The notes under the pieces are model-generated. The model did not search any database, was not told where the DNA came from, and was given only the letters and a program-made list of their open reading frames with translations. From Nitrospiraceae bacterium (GTDB lineage Bacteria; Nitrospirota; Thermodesulfovibrionia; Thermodesulfovibrionales; UBA6898), in NCBI GenBank assembly GCA_020347665.1, contig CP070737.1, forward strand, positions 355,515-419,514: a DNA stretch of 64,000 bases, given 5' to 3'. Shown piece by piece: positions 9,562-18,513 of the stretch (positions within the stretch are counted from its first letter, which is position 1; each line of letters opens with the position of its first letter). Both the position numbers and the translations under genes were made by a program.

Positions 9562-10605
9562 ATGACGCTTACTGACGCCATCAGGAGTGGGTTCACAATC
9601 ATTAATAAACAATGGCAACTGGTCGCCATTCAGGTTGTCCTGTGGATCATCAATTGTATCTTTCTGTTTCTTCTGGTCGGCGTTCCCTTTGTCATCGCCC
9701 TTGTTATGCTGGGAATCGATATCACTACCCTTGCGGCAGGAAATAATCTGACCGGCCTCCTGCAGAATCCTGTTGAACTCTTTTCAAAATATCTGGGACT
9801 GGTCCTGGTAGTAATCACAGCGATTTTTGTGTATGTTCTGGTTGCCACAACACTCTGGATATACGTTTACGGGGGGACAGCGGGCATCATAGGCCAGACC
9901 CTTCTCGAGCCGTCACTCCAGTTCAGTATGCGTAGTTTTTTCGGTCAGGCAAAAAAATTTTTTTTTCCTCTCATGTGGTACTTCTTTGTTATTGGACTGG
10001 TCTTTACTGCTATTGTATTTGTCATAGGGCTGTTCGGCGGAGGGACTGCTCTGCTCGTAGCAATGGCAAAATCCCGTGATTCAACCCTTGCCCTCTTTCT
10101 CGGTATTTTCTTTACTTCAGTCGTCATCATAGCATCACTGAGCATCCTGATCGCTGCGCTCGCAGTGACCACGTTCGGCATTGCGTCGCTTTTCTTTAAA
10201 GGCAGGGGCGCTTTGCAATCCTTTCTTGACGGCATAACGTTTTTATGGAACAGTCAAAAGGCCTTCTGGCTGTATCTGGTGCTCCTCGCGGGATACATTC
10301 TGGCGAGCATTCTGATCATGTTTATATTTTATCCGTTCCAGATGATACCGGTAGCCGGGGCTATACTTTCTCTCCCCTTGCAGATCCTGTCGTCCATTGT
10401 GCAGGGTTATCTCGGGCTCGTGTTCTTGGCCGCTCTCTTTGCCTATTTTTTTGACCAGGAGATGAGGAAGTCTGAACCAGTTCCTGACATGCCTTCTCCC
10501 GGTCCTCTCTACGCAGGGTCCAGTGATCCCGTGAATACTTCTTCTGTGCAAGATGCTCCGCCAGAAGGATTTCCTCATCAGTCAGATGAGCACGAACGAG
10601 CCTGA
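9562..10605 (+). CDS. Polytopic membrane protein of unknown function
   Basis: Unrecognised 347-aa integral membrane protein. About six hydrophobic segments are visible (roughly 18-48, 75-105, 130-165, 175-205, 230-255 and 262-295), several rich in Gly and Ala. A polar Pro/Ser-rich cytoplasmic tail of about 50 residues follows. The overall look recalls membrane domains that precede glycerophosphodiester phosphodiesterases, but no catalytic domain is present. Its 3' end overlaps the convergent lipM-like gene by 245 bp, and the overlap falls mainly on the polar tail. Spacing to the helicase is 36 bp. Confidence 0.75.
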   Translation: MTLTDAIRSGFTIINKQWQLVAIQVVLWIINCIFLFLLVGVPFVIALVMLGIDITTLAAGNNLTGLLQNPVELFSKYLGLVLVVITAIFVYVLVATTLWIYVYGGTAGIIGQTLLEPSLQFSMRSFFGQAKKFFFPLMWYFFVIGLVFTAIVFVIGLFGGGTALLVAMAKSRDSTLALFLGIFFTSVVIIASLSILIAALAVTTFGIASLFFKGRGALQSFLDGITFLWNSQKAFWLYLVLLAGYILASILIMFIFYPFQMIPVAGAILSLPLQILSSIVQGYLGLVFLAALFAYFFDQEMRKSEPVPDMPSPGPLYAGSSDPVNTSSVQDAPPEGFPHQSDEHERA

Positions 10606-11305
10606 CGGCGAATACCTCCTCAAAAGAGGCTGTAATTGAATGTTTCAACATTCCTTCTGACAGCCGGGGCTGAACCTCTTTCAGCGCAACGGTAATCTGT
10701 CCCAATGCAGCCGTCTGCGCCTCCCCAAAAATATTCCGTAATACCAGATGATTATGGCGATACGGTATGGAGCCCTGCTGGAGCAGGCAGCCTGGCCAGC
10801 GTTTCTGGGCTGACCCGATAAGTTTTTTCTGATCTATGCGTATTTCCCCATATGAGCTCGCCTGGAAGCAGAGGGGACTCTGTGCAAGAACGGTTCCCTT
10901 TTCCCGTTCCTGTCTGGCGTATGCATTGATATGCATTTTTTCAAGGGCACGCATAAAAGCCCTGCTGATCTGGCAATAACTGGTGAGCAGGTCCTCTGAG
11001 AAGGGGGCGTGGTCTGTCCTGACAGAGAAGCTGTAGGTTAATTCATCATCATGCAGAACTGCGCGTCCGCCCGTAGGTCTCCTGACAACAGGAATATCAT
11101 GCTGTCTGCAGTAATCCGTATCAATACCGTCGGTCTTTTGAAAATATCCCAGACTGAGTGAGGCAGTGTCCCATCCATACAACCGTAATGTCGGAGGCAC
11201 ATCACCCCGTCTGACAAACAGTGCAACAGCCTCGTCAATTGCCATATTGTGAGAGGCCCTGCATTGTCCCGAGTCTATAAACCGCCATGCAAGAAATTCG
11301 CTCAT
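10361..11305 (-). CDS. lipM: Octanoyltransferase LipM-type (lipoate ligase family)
   Basis: Member of the biotin/lipoyl protein ligase fold family that attaches octanoyl or lipoyl groups to GcvH or E2 domains. It has RRPTGGRAVLHDDELTYSF (75-93) and the KKLIGSAQ substrate-lysine motif (K161). A Cys at 146 in the LCFQASSYGEI context matches the catalytic-cysteine position of LipM rather than lipoate ligase LplA, which lacks it; this assignment is inference from the motif. The recognisable domain ends near residue 264 (about 10513). The last 50 or so Arg-rich residues run antisense to the neighbouring membrane gene and look like read-through sequence. Confidence 0.85.
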   Translation of the reverse strand: MSEFLAWRFIDSGQCRASHNMAIDEAVALFVRRGDVPPTLRLYGWDTASLSLGYFQKTDGIDTDYCRQHDIPVVRRPTGGRAVLHDDELTYSFSVRTDHAPFSEDLLTSYCQISRAFMRALEKMHINAYARQEREKGTVLAQSPLCFQASSYGEIRIDQKKLIGSAQKRWPGCLLQQGSIPYRHNHLVLRNIFGEAQTAALGQITVALKEVQPRLSEGMLKHSITASFEEVFAVRLVRAHLTDEEILLAEHLAQKKYSRDHWTLRREDREKACQELVQTSSSPGQKNRQRERPRTRARDNPAQWTTGSARGEKV

Positions 11306-11393
11306 GATGAGATAGCAGGTGAGCTCCTGAGAATAAAAGATATTGCCTGCTGATTACGCATACCCGGAAGGCCGGCCTCTTCTCTCAAACAGT

Positions 11394-11582
11394 CTATTTT
11401 TCCTTCAGCACAATCTTATGCTGTAACAGTGAAACCTCCTGCAGTTCTCCTTCAAAGACTTTCTGTTCTCCAAAGAGGTTCTTCAGGAATATCTTTCCTT
11501 CTTCAGGCTTCATGATATCTACATTTTCGAGATAGAGTTCTTCCCTGCCGTCTTTTATGATATATGCATTTGCCTCACACAT
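11394..11582 (-). CDS. CooT-like small nickel-binding family protein
   Basis: A 62-aa protein beginning MCEANAYI. It has the conserved Cys2 and the pattern IFLKNLFGEQK...VSLLQHKIVL seen in the CooT family. In the carbon-monoxide-oxidation context CooT is a small Ni(II)-binding protein using Cys2; outside that context the family role is unknown. Its start overlaps the end of the upstream DUF3842 gene by 8 bp, so the two are translationally coupled. No carbon monoxide dehydrogenase gene is in this window. Confidence 0.78.
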   Translation of the reverse strand: MCEANAYIIKDGREELYLENVDIMKPEEGKIFLKNLFGEQKVFEGELQEVSLLQHKIVLKEK

Positions 11583-11991
11583 CTGCCCGCTCCTTTATCT
11601 TCTCAAGTATTTTTTCTATAACATGGGGAAGTGGTTCCTTATCAACCCCCACGATATCAATGCCTTCCTGGTTTAAGGGAAGGAAAATTTTTATTGACGC
11701 TGAAGCCGTAATTGCCGAAGCCATCGAAGCGGTTACCTCACCAAGCATGGCATTCGGAAGGACGATACTGAGCGGTCCGATAATCATATCAACCCGGTCC
11801 GCATTCCATATGATTGCGTTTTCTCCGGTCGCTCCTTTATTGGCCTGCAATTTCATCATCGCAGACGTTGCAGTGGCATTCGTTCCGAGGGCTATCACCT
11901 CCACGGTTTCCCTGAATTCTTCCTTCAGCCTTTTCACGATGAGACTGCCGATACCGCCTCCCTGACCGTCGATAACCGCTATCCTGAGCAT
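11575..11991 (-). CDS. DUF3842 family protein
   Basis: A 138-aa protein with a glycine-rich nucleotide-binding-like start, IAVIDGQGGGIGSLIVKRL, and the conserved block ALGTNATATSAMMKLQANKG followed by GATGENAI. It matches the uncharacterised DUF3842 family by these motifs. Pairing with a CooT-like gene, with overlap, suggests a joint function, possibly in metal handling (inference). No promoter was recognised upstream. Confidence 0.8.
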   Translation of the reverse strand: MLRIAVIDGQGGGIGSLIVKRLKEEFRETVEVIALGTNATATSAMMKLQANKGATGENAIIWNADRVDMIIGPLSIVLPNAMLGEVTASMASAITASASIKIFLPLNQEGIDIVGVDKEPLPHVIEKILEKIKERADV

Positions 11992-12213
11992 ATGTGAAGT
12001 ATAAATAGATCAGGACCACGCTGTCAAAGCATACAGGGTACCGCATAGGGGTAGAGGTATCGGGACAGAGAACGCAGATGCAGGAATCAGAAAGCTACAA
12101 AAAGAATTCTGATATTGAAACGGGTATTACGATATAATATAGATTCTTTTTTATGACGGACGTTATATAATTCAGTTAATCGGTTATGCTCATATTCAAA
12201 ACGGGAGGATACC

Positions 12214-13407
12214 ATGAAGCGTTTGCCGGACAGAAAAGGGTATTTCGGAATATTCGGGGGACGTTTTGTGCCTGAAACGCTTGTCCCGGCACTTGAAGAA
12301 CTTGGAATAGCCTACCGCGAAGCGAGCATGGACCGGGAATTCCAGAGAACACTCGCCATCCTTCAGAAGACCTATATCGGCAGGCCAACGCCGCTCTACT
12401 TCGCTGAACGCCTGACAGAGGAAATAGGCGGAGCACGGATCTATCTCAAGCGTGAAGACCTGGCTCACACCGGTGCCCACAAGATAAATAATGCCCTGGG
12501 TCAGGCACTGCTGGCCAAGAGGATGGGAAAGAAACGCCTGATCGCGGAGACCGGTGCCGGTCAGCACGGAGTGGCAACCGCAACCGGCGCAGCTCTCGCC
12601 GGGCTCTCGTGCGAGATATATATGGGATCGGAAGATATTGAGCGCCAGTCTTTGAACGTTTTCAGGATGAGACTGCTCGGAGCAACGGTCACCGAAGTTA
12701 CAGAAGGATCAAAGACCTTAAAGGATGCTATAAACGAGGCGCTCAGAGACTGGACGGCGAATGTAAGAACAACGCATTATGTTCTGGGCACGGTATTTGG
12801 TCCCCATCCCTTCCCCCGGATGGTAAGGGATTTCCAGTCGATAATCGGCACGGAAACAAAAACCCAGATAGTGAAGGCTGCAGGCAGGCTTCCTGATTGT
12901 CTCATCGCCTGCGTGGGAGGTGGCAGTAATGCAATTGGTCTGTTTCATGAGTTTCTCAAACAGAGCGATATCCGAATGATAGGGGTTGAGGCCGGGGGAA
13001 AAGGTATAGCGTCGGGCGAACATGCTGCACGGTTTGCCGGAGGATCAGTTGGCATATTTCAGGGATGCAGGAGTTATCTGCTTCAGGATGAAAACGGTAA
13101 TATACTCGGAACGCATTCCGTATCAGCGGGACTGGATTATGCATCGGTCGGTCCTGAACATTCCTTTTTGCGTGATGCAGGCAGGGTCGAGTATACGCTC
13201 GCCACTGACGAAGAAGCACTCGATGCCTTCGCTCTGCTTTCACGCAGCGAGGGAATAATACCCGCACTTGAATCTGCTCACGCTATCGCCGAGGCGGTGA
13301 AGCAGGCGCCGAAGCTTTCACGAGACGCCATAATCATTATCAATCTCTCCGGGCGGGGGGACAAGGACGTTCAGCATGTCGCACGAATAAAAGGCGTGGA
13401 ATGGTGA
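12214..13407 (+). CDS. trpB: Tryptophan synthase beta chain
   Basis: Condenses indole with serine to form tryptophan using pyridoxal phosphate. The 397-aa product has the PLP lysine in [13 protein letters not shown] (K90), the GGGSNAIG phosphate-binding loop and the GPEHSFLRD segment, as in TrpB1. GGGAGG at 12203-12208 precedes the ATG. It is followed by trpA in the usual order with a 1-bp TGATG overlap. The 222-bp upstream region has a TATAAT at 12133 but no convincing -35, and no recognised leader peptide. Confidence 0.97.
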   Translation: MKRLPDRKGYFGIFGGRFVPETLVPALEELGIAYREASMDREFQRTLAILQKTYIGRPTPLYFAERLTEEIGGARIYLKREDLAHTGAHKINNALGQALLAKRMGKKRLIAETGAGQHGVATATGAALAGLSCEIYMGSEDIERQSLNVFRMRLLGATVTEVTEGSKTLKDAINEALRDWTANVRTTHYVLGTVFGPHPFPRMVRDFQSIIGTETKTQIVKAAGRLPDCLIACVGGGSNAIGLFHEFLKQSDIRMIGVEAGGKGIASGEHAARFAGGSVGIFQGCRSYLLQDENGNILGTHSVSAGLDYASVGPEHSFLRDAGRVEYTLATDEEALDAFALLSRSEGIIPALESAHAIAEAVKQAPKLSRDAIIIINLSGRGDKDVQHVARIKGVEW

Positions 13408-14183
13408 TGTCATCCATCAGCAGGACGTATAAAAAAATTCTTAAAAAGAACGGCAAGGCCTTTATCCCGTATATCATGGCCGGGTGTCCGGACATGCAGA
13501 GGACGAGCGAGATTATCCGTCTGCTCGAAGATTGTGGCGCTGATATGATCGAACTGGGTGTACCCTTTTCAGACCCACTCGCGGACGGGCCTACCATACA
13601 AAAGGCTTCACAGCGCGCCCTGGAACAGGGTGTTACATTGTCAACGGTTATCGATTTTGTACGACACCTCAGGAACCAAACACGGATACCGCTTATCCTG
13701 ATGACATACTATAATCCGGTTTCCCGGTATGGCGACGGGCGGTTTGTTGCTGATGCGTCTGCTGCGGGTGTGAATGGGGTGATCATTCCTGATCTGCCCC
13801 CTGATGAGGCGTCTGACCTGATACGACGTTCCAAAACAGCAGGATTTGATACCATCTTCCTCCTCGCACCCACATCGACTGAAGACAGAATCAAAAGGGT
13901 TGCAAAGGCAACGACCGGATTCATTTATTATGTATCGATTACCGGCATCACAGGGTCAAGGCTTTCACTTGATCCAGCGATAGCGGAGCATATTAAGAAT
14001 ATCAGACGCTTCTCTGATAAACCAATTTCGATTGGTTTTGGCATTACGACTCCAGAGGAAGCCTCCACCGTTGCACGGCTGGCGGATGGGGTGATCGTAG
14101 GGAGCGCCATTGTCAAAAGAGTTGAAGATTCTGATGAACATCTGAAAGAATATATACTTTCATTGAGAAAAGCCATACAGTAA
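13407..14183 (+). CDS. trpA: Tryptophan synthase alpha chain
   Basis: Cleaves indole-3-glycerol phosphate and passes indole to TrpB. Catalytic residues fall in ELGVPFSDPLADGPTIQ. With the ATG at 13407 these are E49 and D60, the same numbering as the well-studied enterobacterial enzyme, which supports this start over the ATG two codons upstream (13401). The start shares one base with the trpB stop. The (258 aa) TIM-barrel length is normal. Confidence 0.96.
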   Translation: MSSISRTYKKILKKNGKAFIPYIMAGCPDMQRTSEIIRLLEDCGADMIELGVPFSDPLADGPTIQKASQRALEQGVTLSTVIDFVRHLRNQTRIPLILMTYYNPVSRYGDGRFVADASAAGVNGVIIPDLPPDEASDLIRRSKTAGFDTIFLLAPTSTEDRIKRVAKATTGFIYYVSITGITGSRLSLDPAIAEHIKNIRRFSDKPISIGFGITTPEEASTVARLADGVIVGSAIVKRVEDSDEHLKEYILSLRKAIQ

Positions 14184-14245
14184 TATTATGTTTTTCCGGA
14201 CAGGGACAGGACATTTTCCTCTCCGTTTTCAGACGGGGAACGAGG

Positions 14246-14281
14246 CAGATGGAGCCCCCGGTCTACCGGGGGCTCCATCTG
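14246..14281 (+). terminator. Perfect 16-bp hairpin between trpA and accD
   Basis: The arms 14246-14261 and 14266-14281 pair perfectly (CAGATGGAGCCCCCGG with its complement) around a TCTA tetraloop. The stem is GC-rich. No T-run follows on either strand, so it is not a textbook intrinsic terminator. It may act as a U-less terminator, an RNA stabiliser or a processing site between the trp and acc genes. Confidence 0.6.
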
Positions 14282-14378
14282 GATACAGAACCTCTGTGCC
14301 TTCAGCCGCACGAAACAAACATCCGAAAATAGGTATTCAATACAGATGTCTGTATAACGGGCAGCAAGGGAAATAACG

Positions 14379-15212
14379 ATGGCATGGTTCAAGAAGGGCA
14401 AACCTGTTAAAGCTGATAAAAAGGTAAAGATCCCTGAAGGTTCATGGGTCAAGTGCAACAACTGTAAAGAGATCATATACCGCCAGGAGCTGGATAAAAA
14501 TGTGAAGGTATGTCCCAAGTGCAACTACCATTTCAGAATCAGTGCAATGGAACGGTTGGCACTTCTCGTTGATGACCAGAGTTTTCATGAATTGGATGTG
14601 GACCTCGTTTCCAATGATCCTCTGAAGTTCAAAGATAAAAAACCGTATAAAGAACGTCTGGAAGAGAATAGAGAAAAGAGTGGGCTCCGGGAAGCCTCTG
14701 TCTCGGGCGAAGCCACGATCCATGGGCATCAGGTAGTTGTTGTGGTACTCGATTTCTCCTTTATGGGCGGAAGCATGGGATCGGTTGTTGGCGAAAAGAT
14801 ACTGAGAGCAGCGGAACTCGCCCTTGAGACTAAAAAACCCTTTATTACGGTTGCCTCATCAGGTGGTGCGCGCATGCAGGAAGGAATATTTTCACTTATG
14901 CAGATGGCACGGGTCTCTGCAGTAATCGCCAAGCTCAGAGATAACGGCATTTTGTATATCTCTATTCTTGCTGACCCGACATTCGGAGGCGTTACCGCAA
15001 GTTTTGCCATGCTGGGGGATATCATAATAGGAGAACCCCGAAGCCTTGTGGGGTTTGCCGGCCCCCGCGTCATAGAGCAGACAATCAAGAAACAGCTTCC
15101 CGAGGACTTTCAGCGTTCAGAGTTTCTTCTTGATCATGGACTGATTGACAAAATCGTTGACAGAAAAGAACTGAAAAAGACCGTTGCTCAACTTATTGAG
15201 TTATTGACATGA
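14379..15212 (+). CDS. accD: Acetyl-CoA carboxylase carboxyltransferase subunit beta
   Basis: Zinc-containing beta subunit of the carboxyltransferase that makes malonyl-CoA for fatty acid synthesis. The 277-aa protein opens with a four-cysteine ribbon (VKCNNC and VCPKCNYH) and continues into the carboxyltransferase domain with FMGGSMGSVVGEK and SSGGARMQEG. It ends by overlapping folC by 4 bp (ATGA). The accD-folC arrangement is common in several phyla. The alpha subunit is not in this window. Confidence 0.96.
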   Translation: MAWFKKGKPVKADKKVKIPEGSWVKCNNCKEIIYRQELDKNVKVCPKCNYHFRISAMERLALLVDDQSFHELDVDLVSNDPLKFKDKKPYKERLEENREKSGLREASVSGEATIHGHQVVVVVLDFSFMGGSMGSVVGEKILRAAELALETKKPFITVASSGGARMQEGIFSLMQMARVSAVIAKLRDNGILYISILADPTFGGVTASFAMLGDIIIGEPRSLVGFAGPRVIEQTIKKQLPEDFQRSEFLLDHGLIDKIVDRKELKKTVAQLIELLT

Positions 15213-16516
15213 AATACGCAGAGACAATTGATTATCTTTACGGTCTTCAGAAATTCGGGATGAAATTCGGGCTTGACAATATCAGGCTGCTGCTCAGTGC
15301 TCTCGATAATCCCGAACGGTCATTCCGCTCAATACATGTTGCCGGCACAAATGGAAAAGGGTCAACCGCCGCCATGATCGAGTCCATTTTACGAACCTGC
15401 ACTGTGACAACCGGTCTTTTTACATCACCTCATCTCGTGAGCTTCACTGAACGGATCAGAATAAACGGCAGGGAAATACCAGAGGATGACGTTATTGCGC
15501 TTGCCGATCACATCAGATGGGTAGCAGACCGTATCGGGGATTTTTCACCAACTTTTTTTGAGGTAGTCACAGCTATGGCGTTTCAGTATTTCAGAAACAG
15601 GGGAGTTGACTGGGCAGTAATAGAAACAGGCATGGGCGGAAGACTCGACGCAACAAATGTCATACTGCCTGAAACAGCTGTGATTACCAGCATCGGGGTA
15701 GACCATACAGATTTTCTCGGGAATACCCTTACGAAAATAGCAGAAGAAAAGACCGGTATCCTGAAGCAGAATGTGCCGGTCATATCAGCTGAACAGATCC
15801 CTGAAGTGGCAGATGTCCTCATCCGTAAAGCCGCATCATCGAATGCTCAGGTCGTATTCTACGATGCTCATTTTTCTTCAGAGATGGTTTCGTGTGAGCA
15901 TAACGGGATCTGTTTTAATTATTCCGGCAGCTCCGCATACAGGAACATAAAACTTCCTCTCTCGGGTGAATTCCAGATGGTGAATGCTTCACTGGCCGCC
16001 AAAACAATAGAAGTAGTCTCGAAAAAATACGCTGGCATGAACTGCGATATACGACAGGGACTCGAACAGGTCCAGTGGGAAGGCCGGCTTGATATGATAA
16101 AAAATGATCCTGCCATTCTTGTAGACGGTGCGCATAATCCTCCTGCTGCTCGGGAACTCGCACACTATCTTCAACAGAAACTCACAAAAGAGTGCCAGCG
16201 GATCATACTCATAATCGGTATTATGGGGGACAAGAATGTCGGAGATATTCTGGCGCCGCTTCTCCCCCTATCGTCCGAAATCATTTTCGTCTCACCTGCA
16301 TATGAACGGGCGGCTTCATGTAAGCTGCTTGCAGACACTGCCGCGTCAATGGGGTATTCATCTCAACAGGCTCTGTCAGTAATCGACGGCATTCATCGTG
16401 CGGAGAGTCTGTATCGGCCTGGTGATCTCATTGTCATAACCGGCTCTTTTTATACTATCGGAGAAGCTAAAGAAGCACTCTTCAACAAGGGCATACTGTC
16501 TCGACTCCGAGAATGA
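15209..16516 (+). CDS. folC: Bifunctional folylpolyglutamate/dihydrofolate synthase
   Basis: Adds glutamate to folates and may make dihydrofolate from dihydropteroate. The 435-aa Mur-ligase-family protein shows the P-loop HVAGTNGKGSTAAMIE near residue 45, FTSPHL, the ETGMGGRLDATN block and GVDHTDFLG. The C-terminal domain has VDGAHNPPAARE. Its start and stop each overlap the neighbouring genes by 4 bp, so accD-folC-lptD form one coupled unit. Confidence 0.94.
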   Translation: MKYAETIDYLYGLQKFGMKFGLDNIRLLLSALDNPERSFRSIHVAGTNGKGSTAAMIESILRTCTVTTGLFTSPHLVSFTERIRINGREIPEDDVIALADHIRWVADRIGDFSPTFFEVVTAMAFQYFRNRGVDWAVIETGMGGRLDATNVILPETAVITSIGVDHTDFLGNTLTKIAEEKTGILKQNVPVISAEQIPEVADVLIRKAASSNAQVVFYDAHFSSEMVSCEHNGICFNYSGSSAYRNIKLPLSGEFQMVNASLAAKTIEVVSKKYAGMNCDIRQGLEQVQWEGRLDMIKNDPAILVDGAHNPPAARELAHYLQQKLTKECQRIILIIGIMGDKNVGDILAPLLPLSSEIIFVSPAYERAASCKLLADTAASMGYSSQQALSVIDGIHRAESLYRPGDLIVITGSFYTIGEAKEALFNKGILSRLRE

Positions 16517-18498
16517 ATACCGCTTATGCACCGAGAGCTGCTGTTCTGCTGAAGCCGGGGTTACGACAGACACCACTCTTTTTTCTCCTCCTCTTTGCTG
16601 TGCATGTATATCTCTGTTTTTTCACGGGCGTTGCCGGCGCAGCGGTTCCGACAACTGTTCTGTCATCAGATACCCTTGAGTATTATTCTCAAACTGAGAA
16701 GATCGTTGCCAGTGGTTCGGTGAAGATTGTCCGGGGCGATACGGTTATCCGTGCTGATGAGGCAGTGTTATTCAAGGATACATCTGATGTAATTGCAACG
16801 GGGAATGTCCGCTATGAGGATACAATTATTTCTCTGTCAGCGTCAGAGGCAGAGTTGAATCTTGAAACAGAGACAGGAATACTATTTCACGCGGAGCTTC
16901 TATACAAAAAAGAGAATTACCATATCTCTGCTGACAGGATAGAGAAACGGGGAAAAGGATATTTTTATAGCCCGGACGCTCGCTTTACCACCTGTGACGC
17001 GCCGGTCCCGGCATGGTGTTTTCGCGGAAAAAAGGTGCATCTCCGGGCCCCAGAAGGCCTGCGCGCCCGGGATGTATCTTTTGCGATCAAGAATATCCCC
17101 GTGCTCTACACGCCCTATGTGTGGGCTCCTTTTATGTCCGAGCGGAAGACCGGGTTTCTCCAGCCTTCTGTCGGCTACAGCACCGACCGGGGTCTCAAGA
17201 TCAGCATCCCCTTTTTCTGGGCAATAGCTGAAAACAGGGACGCAACGGTTGTACTCGATTCCTACAGTAAACGCGGCATAGGAACAGGCATTGAATACCG
17301 CTTTGTGAAACCAGGCGGTATCAAGAGCGCCTGGTGGGCCTATCACATCAGGGACTCAGAGCTGGACAAGCATTTTTGGGAGTTGCAGGCACTTCATGAA
17401 CAGCGCAGCGGGAACAGGGCCGGCGGTTTTCTCAGTATTAACTATGTGAATAGAAAAGAATTCTATGATGAGTTCGACCCGCGGTTCTCCATACGTACTC
17501 AGCGCTTTCTTGAATCAACGGGAGAAATCACTATCCCGTTTTCTGAATCCCGGTTCTATCTTCTTTCACAATACTGGGTAGATCTAGAACGGGATACCGG
17601 AGACGTCCCCCAGAGACTTCCCGAGATTGGATACGTTCTGAATTTCACCTCTGTGAAGAATTTCCAGATAGCCGGATCTGTAACTGCCTCGAATATGTGG
17701 CGTGATAATGGTCTTTCGGCTGGCAGATTTGATATCTATCCGCAGATCCTGTTTTCTGCCGGGAAAGACGTTGTTCTGACGCATCGCTTCGGGGCACGGG
17801 GCACTGCGTACTCGTTTTATAAGAACAGTAATCAAACGGATGATTCGGTCCAGAGACTGGCATTTGAATATGATGTCGTCGGACATATGCGACTCATGCG
17901 GACATATCGCTCATTTACCCATGTTCTTGAGCCCTCGCTCCGGTATCACTTTATTTACTCATCTGAGGACAATTTGCCCGTGTTTGACTCGACAGAGCTG
18001 TTCAGGAAGATATCCAGAATCGAACTGAGTCTCTTAAACAGAGTTCTTCTCAAGGGGAGTGAAGTTGCTACCGTTCGTATTACGCAGGCATATGATGCTG
18101 AGCTCGGAGACAGGCCTTTTCTCCCTCTCTCCTTGCAGGCAAACATTAAAACTCCCCTGCCGCTCATCATTGATGCAGATTACAATGTCCACTACGGCAG
18201 GCTGGATGCAATCAGCTCAGCTCTTTCGTTCAGAATGTATGGGATAGCATTCAGCTTCGGCCAGAGATACAACAGGGCAGATGACCTGCTGGCGTTCACG
18301 ACGTATCTTCAATTCAGGCCCCACAGATCGATAGACGTTGAAAGCGGACTCTGGTATGATGCAAAGGGAGAGGGAGTGCAGGATCTGCACGTCATTGTGC
18401 GTTATATGCGGCAGTGTTGGGGTCTCACCTATGAATTCCATAAGAGACCTGATGATTATAGCATGACAGTAAAGTTCAATCTGAGGGGGCTGAATTAG
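16513..18498 (+). CDS. lptD: LPS-assembly outer-membrane protein LptD
   Basis: Outer-membrane beta-barrel that inserts lipopolysaccharide into the outer leaflet. The 661-aa protein has a hydrophobic export signal at about 20-43. An OstA/LptA-like jellyroll domain follows (TVLSSDTLEYYSQTEKIVAS onward), then a long barrel domain rich in alternating aromatic strands and ending in a phenylalanine-containing strand. It is somewhat shorter than enteric LptD (about 780). Overlap with folC by 4 bp shows translational coupling. The double stop TAG TAG closes the frame. Confidence 0.9.
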   Translation: MNTAYAPRAAVLLKPGLRQTPLFFLLLFAVHVYLCFFTGVAGAAVPTTVLSSDTLEYYSQTEKIVASGSVKIVRGDTVIRADEAVLFKDTSDVIATGNVRYEDTIISLSASEAELNLETETGILFHAELLYKKENYHISADRIEKRGKGYFYSPDARFTTCDAPVPAWCFRGKKVHLRAPEGLRARDVSFAIKNIPVLYTPYVWAPFMSERKTGFLQPSVGYSTDRGLKISIPFFWAIAENRDATVVLDSYSKRGIGTGIEYRFVKPGGIKSAWWAYHIRDSELDKHFWELQALHEQRSGNRAGGFLSINYVNRKEFYDEFDPRFSIRTQRFLESTGEITIPFSESRFYLLSQYWVDLERDTGDVPQRLPEIGYVLNFTSVKNFQIAGSVTASNMWRDNGLSAGRFDIYPQILFSAGKDVVLTHRFGARGTAYSFYKNSNQTDDSVQRLAFEYDVVGHMRLMRTYRSFTHVLEPSLRYHFIYSSEDNLPVFDSTELFRKISRIELSLLNRVLLKGSEVATVRITQAYDAELGDRPFLPLSLQANIKTPLPLIIDADYNVHYGRLDAISSALSFRMYGIAFSFGQRYNRADDLLAFTTYLQFRPHRSIDVESGLWYDAKGEGVQDLHVIVRYMRQCWGLTYEFHKRPDDYSMTVKFNLRGLN

Positions 18499-18513
18499 TA
18501 GGAACGAGTAAGC

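Noticed and set aside
14188-14376. 62-codon ORF between trpA and accD
   Set aside because: It runs through the perfect hairpin and has unusual composition; no ribosome site.
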